This document shows positions 48,565-57,409 of a stretch of 64,000 nucleotides of DNA, in pieces (position 1 is the stretch's first letter; the number at the start of each line of letters is the position of its first letter). A program made the translations under genes and the position numbers. Origin of the DNA: an uncultured Selenomonadales bacterium (lineage in GTDB: Bacteria; Bacillota; Negativicutes; Selenomonadales; Selenomonadaceae); NCBI GenBank assembly GCA_937877545.1, contig CALFJE010000052.1, forward strand, positions 1-64,000. Direction: 5' to 3'. The notes beneath the pieces were generated by a model, which worked only from the letters and a program-made list of their open reading frames with translations, was not told where the DNA came from and made no database searches.

Positions 48565-49254
48565 TTGCGCAAAATAATTTTCTTGACGGCACTGCTGATG
48601 ATGTTGTTGACGGCTACGGCGTTCGCGGAGGAGGTCGCCGCGCCCGAAGAATCCGCCGCCTCCAACGACGAGCCTTATATCTACACCAGCGAGGATTTTA
48701 AATACACAATCGCCTGTCCGATTAAGCCGTTGGCGGTCGTCCGTAATCCTTGGCAGGAGCCTGAAAAACGCGGCGAGATGCTCGTCTTCGCCAACGAAGG
48801 CTGGAATATTCAATACGCCTATTTGATTCAAGTCAACGCCTTCGACAACGCCAACGTCCCCGACTTCAACACGGCGGATAAAGCCGTCCTCGACGACTAT
48901 CTGGAAAAGCTCAAGGAAAACGGCTTCGGGCTTGCCGAGCTGGTCAGCATAACGGCGCAAAATAAGGGCGTCTACGCCGTCACCGCCGAGACGATTGAGG
49001 TTGTCAATAAGGAGACCGGCGAGCTTGAGGGCGAATTCGTTGCCGACCGCCAGGACATTTATACGTTCTTCCGCACGCCGGCGGGTCGTTGCGTCAGCGT
49101 CCAGCTTAGGAGCGTCAACCTCGATAAGGAATTCCTCGACACCTATCGCTACGGCGTCGCCAGCTTCAAGGATAATTCCGCCGACGATAAAAAAGCCGAC
49201 AAGAAATCCAAAAAGGACAAGAAGTCCAAGAAGGATAAAAAGGACAAGAAATAA
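48565..49254 (+). CDS. exported hypothetical protein with poly-Lys/Asp tail
   Basis: 229 residues. A Sec signal peptide (RKIIFLTALLMMLLTATAFA, cleavage after residue about 21) is followed by a globular domain with no recognised family, and a low-complexity C-terminus of KKADKKSKKDKK units. The tail could be a cell-wall or polyanion-binding anchor. TTG start, with GGGGTGA upstream. Monocistronic, just before tRNA-Gln. Confidence 0.78.
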   Translation: MRKIIFLTALLMMLLTATAFAEEVAAPEESAASNDEPYIYTSEDFKYTIACPIKPLAVVRNPWQEPEKRGEMLVFANEGWNIQYAYLIQVNAFDNANVPDFNTADKAVLDDYLEKLKENGFGLAELVSITAQNKGVYAVTAETIEVVNKETGELEGEFVADRQDIYTFFRTPAGRCVSVQLRSVNLDKEFLDTYRYGVASFKDNSADDKKADKKSKKDKKSKKDKKDKK

Positions 49255-49257
49255 TCA

Positions 49258-49286
49258 TTGACAAAAAGTGAGCCGTGTGGTATAAA
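49258..49286 (+). promoter_or_regulatory. promoter of tRNA-Gln
   Basis: TTGACA (49258-49263), 17 bp, TATAAA (49281-49286). Confidence 0.8.
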
Positions 49287-49303
49287 AGGCAACGGTTTTA
49301 CAA

Positions 49304-49379
49304 AGGGGTATCGCCAAGTTGGTAAGGCACCAGACTCTGAATCTGGCATTCGTTGGTTCGAGTCCAGCTACCCCTGCCA
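49304..49379 (+). tRNA. tRNA-Gln(CTG)
   Basis: 76 nt with CCA. Acceptor AGGGGTA/TACCCCT, anticodon stem CCAGA/TCTGG with loop CTCTGAA (anticodon CTG), T-loop TTCGAGT. Confidence 0.96.
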
Positions 49380-49393
49380 ATCTTGAAATTAAC

Positions 49394-49425
49394 AAGAGCC
49401 TGCGTCTCAAACGGCGCGGGTTCTT
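49394..49425 (+). terminator. hairpin after tRNA-Gln
   Basis: AAGAGCCTGCG/CGCGGGTTCTT (11 bp with wobbles) and a short T-containing tail. Read-through into the following gene is likely, since no separate promoter is visible. Confidence 0.5.
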
Positions 49426-49448
49426 TGGGTTTAAGGGAGGTCGTGAGC

Positions 49449-50150
49449 ATGGAAGAATCAATTATGTCGCCGCTGTTTTCCGATGTGTTGAATTTCCTTT
49501 CGCTGGGCTTGAGCGTGGTATTGCTGTTCGCGGTAGCCTACTTGTGGTCAAGCAACAACACCAAAACCGCGCAGCTTGAGACGTTGCAATCGGAATTCAA
49601 GCGCATGAAAAAGAAAGTCGACAAGGTGGAGGAAAAAGTCAACCAGATACGCGAGCCGCAAGTAATCTCGGAGGTGCCGCAAGCCGCGCCGTTCGGGATA
49701 GACTTATCGTCGGACGAACTGCCGCAAGTCGCAACGTCTTTGGAGCCGCAAGACCCGTGGCTTAAATTCGTGGCGGCGTACAACGATTTGGCGGCGGATA
49801 TGTCGACGCCCGGCAAGCTCAAAAAGTGCGAGAACTTTGTCCGCGAACAGAAATTGCGGATTTTGACTTACGGCGGCTCCATGACGTTCCGCCCCGCAAT
49901 CGACGTTAAGGACAGCAGTTATTGGGCGTTCAAGTGTTCGGGTGAGGAGTTTGCGGTCGTGCCCAATCCCATGACGCCTTGCGACGAGGAGTTTGTCGCG
50001 GAGAGCGGCATAAAGGAGGCGTTCGCGCTGAATTATCAGAACGGCGTCTACAAAAAGTATTATGTCAAGTTGCCTGCGCTGTTTACTTGCGAGCCGTCGG
50101 AGGGTTGGCGGCTGAAAAATCCCGGCGTCGTGAATTTGGAGCGGAAATGA
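49449..50150 (+). CDS. membrane-anchored coiled-coil hypothetical protein
   Basis: 233 residues. One transmembrane helix (about 14-34: LSLGLSVVLLFAVAYLW), then a coiled coil (about 40-75: ETLQSEFKRMKKKVDKVEEKVNQI), then a soluble domain of about 130 residues without known motif. ATG 49449 follows GGGAGG. One base before the next gene, a NagZ-like lipoprotein, so the pair is co-translated and this protein probably works in the envelope. Confidence 0.75.
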   Translation: MEESIMSPLFSDVLNFLSLGLSVVLLFAVAYLWSSNNTKTAQLETLQSEFKRMKKKVDKVEEKVNQIREPQVISEVPQAAPFGIDLSSDELPQVATSLEPQDPWLKFVAAYNDLAADMSTPGKLKKCENFVREQKLRILTYGGSMTFRPAIDVKDSSYWAFKCSGEEFAVVPNPMTPCDEEFVAESGIKEAFALNYQNGVYKKYYVKLPALFTCEPSEGWRLKNPGVVNLERK

Positions 50151-50151
50151 C

Positions 50152-51249
50152 ATGAAAAAATTTTTGGCAGCAATCTGCGCGGTTGCATTGATGATGGCGG
50201 GTTGCGGCGCGGCTCAAGAGGTCAAAGCCGACGTTATCGCGCCGCCCGACCCCATTGAACAGCAACTTAAATCCATGACGCTCGAAGAAAAAATCGGGCA
50301 AATGGTGATGATTGGCGTCTACGGCACGACGCTCAACGACGATGTAAAATATTCGCTGAACGAATTCCACTTCGGCGGCGTGATTTTCTACGACCGCAAC
50401 TTGGAGAGCGTGGCGCAGACTAAAAAGTTCGCGAGCGATATGGAGGCGGCGGCTAATCAAAAGGCTCCGCTGTTCTTCGCCATAGACGAGGAGGGCGGCA
50501 GAGTTGTTCGCGGCAAAAGTTTCTTGCAACCCGCGCCGTCTCAAGAGGAAATCGGGCAAGGCGGCAACCCCGACGACGCCACGTATTGGGCTGAGCACAA
50601 CGCGACGATTCTGCGCGGTATCGGCGTTAATTTGAACTTCGCGCCCGTGGCGGACGTGGGCAGTCGCGATACGCGCTCCTTCGGCGACGACGCTCAAATC
50701 GTGGCGGACTTCGTGGAGGCGTCCGCGCAGGGCTACGAGGCGCAGAATTTCCTCTACACGCTTAAGCATTTCCCCGGTATCGGCAAAAGCAAGATTGACC
50801 CGCACAAAGAGGTTTCAAGCGTGGAAGTCGACAGAGCGACCCTCGACGCCGAGGACTTGCCGCCGTTCGTGAGGATTATTCGCGGGCACGACAATTCGCG
50901 CTTTATGATAATGGTCGGGCATTTGCTCTACGACGCGCTCGACCCCGTCAACTCCGCAAGCTTATCGCCCGCCGTCATGACGGGGCTTTTGCGCAACGAG
51001 TTGGGCTTTACGGGCGTTGTGATAACCGACGATTTGGAGATGGGCGCGATTAAAAATAATACCGATTTGCCGAGCCTCGGCGTGCGCATGATTCAGGCGG
51101 GCGGCGATATTGCGCTTGTCTGCCACAATTACGAAAGCCAGCAGGTCGTTTACAACAGCATTCTGACGGCGGTTAAGCGCGGCGAAATTTCCGAGGCGCG
51201 TATCGACGAATCCGTCCGCCGTATCCTCAAGATGAAGGCGCACTTGTAA
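50152..51249 (+). CDS. glycoside hydrolase family 3 lipoprotein (NagZ-like beta-N-acetylhexosaminidase)
   Basis: 365 residues. The lipoprotein signal ends MMAGCG (lipobox Cys19). The GH3 domain has FAIDEEGGRVVR, LNFAPVADV, the TLKHFPGIGKSKIDPH substrate/catalytic loop typical of NagZ, and GVVITDDLEMGAI with the nucleophilic Asp. It would release N-acetylhexosamine from peptidoglycan fragments. Being a lipoprotein rather than a cytosolic enzyme, it would act outside the cytoplasmic membrane. Functionally linked to the mupG-murQ genes at 27.7-29.5 kb. Confidence 0.92.
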   Translation: MKKFLAAICAVALMMAGCGAAQEVKADVIAPPDPIEQQLKSMTLEEKIGQMVMIGVYGTTLNDDVKYSLNEFHFGGVIFYDRNLESVAQTKKFASDMEAAANQKAPLFFAIDEEGGRVVRGKSFLQPAPSQEEIGQGGNPDDATYWAEHNATILRGIGVNLNFAPVADVGSRDTRSFGDDAQIVADFVEASAQGYEAQNFLYTLKHFPGIGKSKIDPHKEVSSVEVDRATLDAEDLPPFVRIIRGHDNSRFMIMVGHLLYDALDPVNSASLSPAVMTGLLRNELGFTGVVITDDLEMGAIKNNTDLPSLGVRMIQAGGDIALVCHNYESQQVVYNSILTAVKRGEISEARIDESVRRILKMKAHL

Positions 51250-51264
51250 GCGGGAGGCGATTTT

Positions 51265-51558
51265 GTGATAAGGCACATTTTTATCGGCACGTTCAAGGTT
51301 GGAGTTGACGCCGCGATTAAAAGCACGATGCTTGCCGATTTGCGGGCGATGCGCGACAAAATCCCCGGCATTGCCGATTTGCATGCCGACTTCAGCACGG
51401 GTTGGGTAGGCAGTGAAAATTCCGTCGTCATGACCGTTGACTTCGCGACGCGGGCGGACTTCGACGGCTACATTGCTCACCCCTACCATACCGAGCACGT
51501 AGCAAAGCAGGGCGCAGCTTATCTGGCAAGCTACGTTGCGGCGCAGTTTGAGCTGTGA
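51265..51558 (+). CDS. Dabb (stress-responsive A/B barrel) domain protein
   Basis: 97-residue dimeric alpha-beta barrel protein: IRHIFIGTFK at the N-terminus, VMTVDFATRADFDGYIAHPYHTEHV near the C-terminus. GTG start with GGGAGG upstream. Members have varied or unknown roles. Overlaps the next start (GTGA). Confidence 0.82.
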   Translation: MIRHIFIGTFKVGVDAAIKSTMLADLRAMRDKIPGIADLHADFSTGWVGSENSVVMTVDFATRADFDGYIAHPYHTEHVAKQGAAYLASYVAAQFEL

Positions 51559-52298
51559 AGATTTCAATCGTGCAATTCAAATCGGAGCCGGGCGCGGTCG
51601 AGGCAAACTTCGCGACGGCGGCGCGGCTAATCGAATCTGCGCGGGCTTCTGACGTGATAATTTTGCCGGAACTTTGGTCGACGGGATATTATCCGACGCC
51701 CGTTGAAGACTTCGCCGACGTTGACGGCACGCGCACGACCGAATTTATCTGCGCGGCGGCTCAACGCGTCAACGCCAACATAATCGGCGGCTCCGTCATA
51801 GTTTCAAGCGGCGGGCAGATTTTCAATCGTTGCCTTATCGCCAACCGTCACGGCGAGCTTGCGGCGGCTTACGACAAGACGCACCTGTTCAGCTTCGCCA
51901 AGGAGGATGAAGTCTTCCGCGCAGGTGACAGGCTTGCGACGTTCGAGCTTGACGGCGTGCGTTGCGGCGCGGCGATTTGCTACGATTTGCGTTTCCCCGA
52001 ATTCATGCGGCGACTTGCGTTGGCGGGCGCGGAGATTATTTTTATCCCTGCCGCGTGGAGCCTCAAGCGTCTGGTTCCGCGTCAAATCTTGACTAAGGCG
52101 CGGGCGATTGAGAATCAAGTTTTTATCGTCTTCGCGAACAGCGCGGGCAAATCCGAGGTCGTCAATCCTCGCGGCGAAGTCATTGCCGAGGGCGGGCGCG
52201 ACGCGGAAATTCTGACCGTCGACATTGACTTGAACGAACGGGCGGCGGTTATAAGTACGATGAACCTCCTCGCCGACAGAAATCCGCACGTCGATTAA
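51555..52298 (+). CDS. carbon-nitrogen hydrolase (nitrilase superfamily, omega-amidase-like)
   Basis: 247-residue cytosolic amidase. The catalytic triad is visible: Glu in ILPELWSTGY, Lys in YDKTHLFSF and Cys in GAAICYDLRFPEF. Similar proteins hydrolyse alpha-keto-glutaramate or other small amides (omega-amidase/YafV-like branch). GTG start overlaps the Dabb gene stop; a bidirectional terminator follows. Confidence 0.9.
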   Translation: MKISIVQFKSEPGAVEANFATAARLIESARASDVIILPELWSTGYYPTPVEDFADVDGTRTTEFICAAAQRVNANIIGGSVIVSSGGQIFNRCLIANRHGELAAAYDKTHLFSFAKEDEVFRAGDRLATFELDGVRCGAAICYDLRFPEFMRRLALAGAEIIFIPAAWSLKRLVPRQILTKARAIENQVFIVFANSAGKSEVVNPRGEVIAEGGRDAEILTVDIDLNERAAVISTMNLLADRNPHVD

Positions 52299-52306
52299 AC
52301 AAAAAA

Positions 52307-52336
52307 ACCCTCCACAATCGGAGGGTTAATTTTTTG
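52307..52336. terminator. bidirectional terminator between amidase and RTX locus
   Basis: ACCCTCC/GGAGGGT stem with ACAATC loop, T-run on the plus strand and A-run (T on minus) on the other. Confidence 0.85.
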
Positions 52337-52348
52337 CTTCCGCGCAGA

Positions 52349-55229
52349 TTATTTATCGCCGCCGAAAGTTAAGAGGAATTCGTCCCGCGTGAGCTTGGTT
52401 AAGGTATCGGCGGTATCAAGCTTGCCGACCGAATAATCCGCCGCAGTCTCCGTAATCGAATCGAGTTGGGCGTCGCCGAAGTTATCCTCGTCGAACCAAT
52501 AAACGTCTGCGGAGGCGGTGAATGTGCGCGTCACGCCGTTGATAATGACCTTCTTGCCCGCCGCGCCGTTTATCGTAAGCGTTTTATTGCTGTCGTTGCT
52601 GAAGGTTAGCGTAACGTCTTTGCCGCCCGTGTAGACAAAAGTGTCCGCGCCGTAACCTCCCGTCAAGGTGTCGTTACCTGTCGTGCCGACCAGCGAATCA
52701 GCTTTTGCTCCACCGACGATTGAATTAGCCCCGCTGATTGTGACGGCTTGGGTTGCCCCCGAGGCATTGACGCCCTTGTAGCCGTTCGCGTTGAAGGTAC
52801 CGCCGAAGCCGCTTGTGAGCCGCTGACGTCCACGCCCGTGATATGGCTGAGGTACTTTGCGCCGTCGCCCGCCAGGGAAACCTTATCAAAGTTCGCTCCG
52901 TAATCGGTGATAACATCCTGCCCACCGCTGTAAACGAAGGTATCCGCGCCGTAGCCTCCCGTTAGCGTATCGTTACCCGCCAAGCCGTTAAGCGTGTCCG
53001 CCTTGGCTCCGCCGAGGATTGAGTTGTCGCGAGTGTTGCCCGTAATGGCTATGGCGGCGGTCGTCCGCGCAGAGGCATTTGCCGAAGTGTACGACGCGGG
53101 AAGCGTGACTTTGGCGGAGCTTGCATTAGTCAACGTCAAAGTTTTGGCTTGCGTGCCGACAATATTAAGCGTGTCCAAGTCAACCGCACGCCACAATGTT
53201 ATCCTGCCCTCGCCGACATTGACAATAACGTCGTCGCCGCTCTTAACCGTGGAATATGTCCCGGTGCCGTCGCCTATCTGCAAAGTTGAATCTTCGCCGA
53301 AATAATAGACAGTATCGTTACCGTCGCCCGACGCGTATTGAATCAGGCAGTTGCTTGCTCCATTTGTTATGGTATCGTTGCCCTTGCCGGCGTTTATCGT
53401 GACGTTGGAAGCCTCGCCCAGAAAGCCGCCGAAATAAACATAATCGTCGCCGTCGCCGCCGTTTATGCTGATGTTTTCGCCCCAGCCTCGAATTTGGTCG
53501 TTGCCTGTGCCCGCCGAGATTGTAACGTTTGCGCCCGTGTTATAAATGCCGTCGGTGCCGTTGCCTGTGTTCACCTTGACGGAGGAGCCGCTGTTGGCAA
53601 TGTAGTAGTTGCCCGCCGTCGCGCTGATTATCGTATTGTTCGCGGAGTTTTCGAGAGCCGTCCTGCCCGCGCTGATTGCGGTCGTCTTGCCCGTCGAGTC
53701 TTTGATGAGGATTTTATTGGCTTGAGCATTGCCCGCGAAGGTAAGGGAACCGCTCCCGACTTTGAGGAATATGCTGCCGTCGTCGCTTAACGTGGTCGTG
53801 CCGAGGGTGCCGCTCGTCAAGCTGACAGTTACCTCATTGCCGCTCAAACCGCCGTCAATATCAATCGTATCGTTGCCGTCACCGTTGGCGTAGACCAAAA
53901 CGCCGTTGCTCATGTAAATGTAATCGTTGCCCTTGCCCGCGTTGACAGTATTATCCGAGCCGTAGCTGTAAATGGTATCGTTGCCCGACCAAGCGGCTAT
54001 GCTGACGGAGGAGCCGTAGCTGTAAATCGAATCGGCATTTGCGCCGCCGCTTATCTTTACGTTGTTGAAGCCGTAGTTGCTTATGACGTTTGAAGCGGAC
54101 GTGCCCTTAATCGTGGTGTTATCGTCGTCGTTGTCAACGACATTGACGGGAACGATATTTGCCGTCGACGTGGCGATATTGACTTTGGACAGGGAGGCGG
54201 CTCCGCCGAGCGTTATTGTATTGTCGCCGACCTGAACGAGGACATCATAGCCACTCGTTACTGCGGTATATTCTGCGCCTTCGACGACCGGCGTATCGAA
54301 AGCCCCGAAATCGATATAGTCGTTGCCATCGCCTGCGCGGCAGACGTAAACCATGCCCACTGCAGAATAATCCTTATAAACGGAATCATCGCCCGTGCCG
54401 CCTATGATTGTTGCATTGTTGCCGTAGTTTTCAATGAAGTCGTTGCCTGCGCCGCTGTTGATTGACGCGTTGACGCCCCAATTCGTGACAGAATCGTTTC
54501 CTGCGCCGGCGTAAATTATAACGTTGGAGCCTCCGTTGTTAATGATGTCGTTGCCTGCGCCGCCGCTGATTGAAACGTTGACGCCCCAATTCGTGACAGA
54601 ATCGTTTCCTGCCCCCGCGTCGATTGTGACGTTGGAGCCTCCGTTGTTAATGATGTCGTTGCCTGCGCCGCCGCTGATTGAAACGTTGACGCCCCAGTTC
54701 GTGACGGAATCGTCGCCCGCGCCTGCGCTCATGCTGACGTTGTTGTCGCCGTTGAAAATATAATCGTCGCCGTTCGTGCCGTTAAAGGTCTTATCGTGCT
54801 CGATATTATCATTCAAGTTGTAATGCGTAACGTCGCTTATAGACGATACGATATTGACGTTGTCCGCAAAAAATAATTAACGAGGGTTATCGTTCCCTTG
54901 CCCTCGACCGTGATTGTAACCGTGCTGTCGTTTTTAAGCGTCGTGTAGCTGTCGGCGATAACCAATGTGCTGTTCGTTACGTCGAAGCCCGATATTGTGT
55001 CGTTGCCGCCGCTGTAGACGTAAGCGATGCCCGCGCCGTTTTCGCGCCAAAGATAATCGTTGCCCGTGCCGCCGCTGACCGTGACGTTGTGCCCGCTCGT
55101 CCAAATTGAGTCGTCGCCCGCGCCCGCGTTTATGCTGACGTTATTGCCGCCTCGGTTGTTGACGATTGAATCAGCCGCGCCGGTGCCGTTGATAACTTTC
55201 CCGTCGTCGTAGTTTTCTCTTGTCGCCAT
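52349..55229 (-). pseudogene. broken RTX-type gene, type B C-terminus
   Basis: Three open frames belong to one ancestral gene. The first (54837-55229) starts ATG with GAGG upstream and ends when an A6/T6 run (54868-54873) shifts frame; with one more T it would continue FADNVNIVSSISDV into the second frame (52663-54816). That frame carries many RTX units and three copies of the IGDG/VGxGxITL module. Near 52817, after ITGVDVSGS, another shift occurs and the coding continues TSGFGGTFNANGYKG in the third frame (to 52349). The third part also has an in-frame deletion (GGKD joined to VTLTF) relative to the 55304-57169 paralogue, and ends TKLTRDEFLLTFGGDK. Confidence 0.85.
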
Positions 55230-55257
55230 GAGACCGACCTCTTTTAAAATATTTTAC

Positions 55258-55285
55258 AAAAAAATTCCCCGTCCGCAACGGGGAA
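55258..55285 (-). terminator. terminator after the 621-residue RTX gene
   Basis: Minus strand TTCCCCG/CGGGGAA stem followed by seven T, between the two type B RTX genes. Confidence 0.85.
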
Positions 55286-55303
55286 AAGGTAACGTCAAGC
55301 AGA

Positions 55304-57169
55304 TTATTTATCGTCGCCGAAAGTCAAGAGGAATTCGTCTTGCGTGAGTTTGGTCAAGTTTTCGGCGGTATCGAGTTTGCCGACTGAGTAATCCGAGGCG
55401 GAGATTTTTGTAATGGCGTCGAGTTGCGGCTCCGAGGTAAAGTCGTGTTCGTCGAACCAATAAACGTCGGCGGCACTGCTCTTGACCGTCGAACTTGTCT
55501 TGGTTGAATTGTACATTCTGCCGTTCTCGAAGATGAGCGCGGTACCGTTGACGATAACCTTTTTGCCCTTCGCGCCGTTAAGGGTGAGCGTCTTGCTTGA
55601 ATCGTTGCTGAAAGTCAAAGTAACGTTGGAGCCGCTCGTCCTGACGCCCGTAATATTGCTGAGCCACTTCGCGCCCGTCGCATTGAGCTGAATCTTATCG
55701 AAGTTCGCCGCATAGTCCGTGATTGTATCCTTGCCGCCCGTGTAGACAAAAGTATCCGCGCCGTAGCCGCCGGTGAGGGTGTCATTGCCCGCCGTACCCG
55801 TTATCGAGTCCGCCTTGGAACTGCCGACGATTGAGACGCCGCTTGAGTTGCCGCCCTTAATCGTGACGGCTTGAGCCGCCGAGGCGTTAATGTTTTTATA
55901 GGAGCCGCCGTTGAATGTGCCGCTGTAAGCCGAGGTCAACGTGACGGCTGTTTTGTCGTAGGAGAGGATTTGCTTGTCGAGGAAGTAACGCCCCGCGCCG
56001 TTGATTAAAACTTTCTTGCCGACGCCGTTATTCAAGGTCAAAGTTTTATTGGCGTTGTTGCTGAAAGTGAGCGTGACGTTGTTATTCTTGACGGCAACGC
56101 CCGTTATATGGCTGAGGTATTTCGCGCCATCGCCCGCGAGCGTGATTTTGTCGAAGTTGGAGCCGTAATCGGTGATAACGTCCTTGCCACCGCTGTAGAC
56201 GAAGACATCAGCTCCGTTGCCGCCCGTAAAGGTATCGTCGCCTGAGCCGCCTGCTATCGAGTTTGCCAAGCGGTTGCCGATAATCTCCAAGCCGTAAGTG
56301 ACAGCCGAGCCGTCCACCGTGCGTATCTTCGAGCCGTAGTCCGCCACGTCGAAAATATCTTCGTCGTAGTTGTCCAGGAGCTTAACGGCAGTGCCCGCCG
56401 CATTGAGGCTTACTGCGTCCTCGCCGCCGCTTTGAGTATCAATCGGCTCTACGCCAAAAATTTCGCCCAAAGTTTTTGTGTCGTTGAAGGCGCGATACGT
56501 AACGTCGGCAACCTGCCGAATATCGCTGACGCCCTGCAAGGTTATGTTAAAGACGCCGTAGCCCGAATCCGTCAAAACGATATTGTTGCCGTCCTTGCGC
56601 CAGGTCAACTCGGTGGTATCGGATTCGACCTCGTCGTAGCGGATGGTGTCGTTGCTTGAAATGTCCGTGATGATAACGTCGTTGTGATAAGGTCCAAACA
56701 GATAATAGGGGTCAAAGCGATAGAGGTTATTGCCCTCGCCGCCCGATATGGAGGCGGTAGTTGACTCGATGAACCAAAAGGTATCGTTGCCCTCGCCGCC
56801 CGTCAAGGTGACTTTGGTATCGCCCAGCGGGATAAACAAATCGTCGCCCTCTCCGCCGTCGGCATAGGCTTTGACTGAGCCGGTCGTGCGCAGGGTATCG
56901 TTGCCGACGCCGCCGAAGAGTGAGGCGTTGCGTCCGTGCATACTCGTGCCTATGAAGTCATTGCCGCCCTCGCCGTAGATGACGGCATTGCCGCTTGACG
57001 ACATGAGCGAAATTTTATCGTCGCCGCCGCCCGCGTAAAGCGTAGCGTAAGCCGCCGAGACCAACAAATCCTCGCCGTTCTTGGTGCCGTAGATGACTTT
57101 ATCGCCGTCCCAAAACCATGTGCCGTAGTCCTTATTGATGTAGATGTCGCCCTTCATGTAGTTATTCAT
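55304..57169 (-). CDS. RTX-type calcium-binding repeat protein, type B C-terminus
   Basis: 621-residue acidic protein. RTX-like units (GGVGNDTL, GEGGNDF) fill residues about 45-140; two larger repeats (GGYGADTFVYTGGKDTITDYAANFDKI type, followed by TLTFSN...KTLTLNG) occupy about 300-560. The last 60 residues (ADVYWFDEHDF ... LTKLTQDEFLLTFGDDK) are shared with the broken gene downstream but not with the type A proteins. No Sec signal. ATG after AAGGAG. Presumed calcium-dependent exported protein; the distinctive end may be its export or anchoring signal (inference). Confidence 0.83.
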   Translation of the reverse strand: MNNYMKGDIYINKDYGTWFWDGDKVIYGTKNGEDLLVSAAYATLYAGGGDDKISLMSSSGNAVIYGEGGNDFIGTSMHGRNASLFGGVGNDTLRTTGSVKAYADGGEGDDLFIPLGDTKVTLTGGEGNDTFWFIESTTASISGGEGNNLYRFDPYYLFGPYHNDVIITDISSNDTIRYDEVESDTTELTWRKDGNNIVLTDSGYGVFNITLQGVSDIRQVADVTYRAFNDTKTLGEIFGVEPIDTQSGGEDAVSLNAAGTAVKLLDNYDEDIFDVADYGSKIRTVDGSAVTYGLEIIGNRLANSIAGGSGDDTFTGGNGADVFVYSGGKDVITDYGSNFDKITLAGDGAKYLSHITGVAVKNNNVTLTFSNNANKTLTLNNGVGKKVLINGAGRYFLDKQILSYDKTAVTLTSAYSGTFNGGSYKNINASAAQAVTIKGGNSSGVSIVGSSKADSITGTAGNDTLTGGYGADTFVYTGGKDTITDYAANFDKIQLNATGAKWLSNITGVRTSGSNVTLTFSNDSSKTLTLNGAKGKKVIVNGTALIFENGRMYNSTKTSSTVKSSAADVYWFDEHDFTSEPQLDAITKISASDYSVGKLDTAENLTKLTQDEFLLTFGDDK

Positions 57170-57273
57170 ATGCCTTCACTCCTTACTCAAACTAAAGAAA
57201 AGGTTACAATTTCGTCAATAGTACACGATAGCGCGGCGTCGGGCAAATGTGCTTACCTTATATTTCGATTAAA

Positions 57274-57300
57274 AAATCCCCGCTGCTTTGACGGGGATTT
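57274..57300 (-). terminator. terminator of the 1581-residue RTX gene
   Basis: AAATCCCCG/CGGGGATTT stem; on the minus strand it is followed by a T-run. It lies in the 240-bp gap between the two RTX genes, which also holds repeat copy C and, closer to 57169, a TTGACG-like -35 without a good -10. Confidence 0.8.
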
Positions 57301-57313
57301 AAAAGTTTCCGCG

Positions 57314-57390
57314 CAGCCCGCTTTGAAAGCGGGGGAACAATGGTCGCGCCGTACTCTACGACGTTGGAAGCTGTCGAGCCGCGCCGCAAC
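57314..57390 (+). repeat. dispersed ~80-bp repeat, copy C
   Basis: Plus strand CCCGCTTTGAAAGCGGGGGAACAATGGTCGCGCC is split by no gaps relative to minus-strand copy A, followed by CTACGACGTTGGAAGC and GAGCCGCGCCGC. It lies just past the stop of the 1581-residue RTX gene, again at a gene 3' end. Confidence 0.8.
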
Positions 57391-57409
57391 GAATTATATT
57401 CTTAAATCC

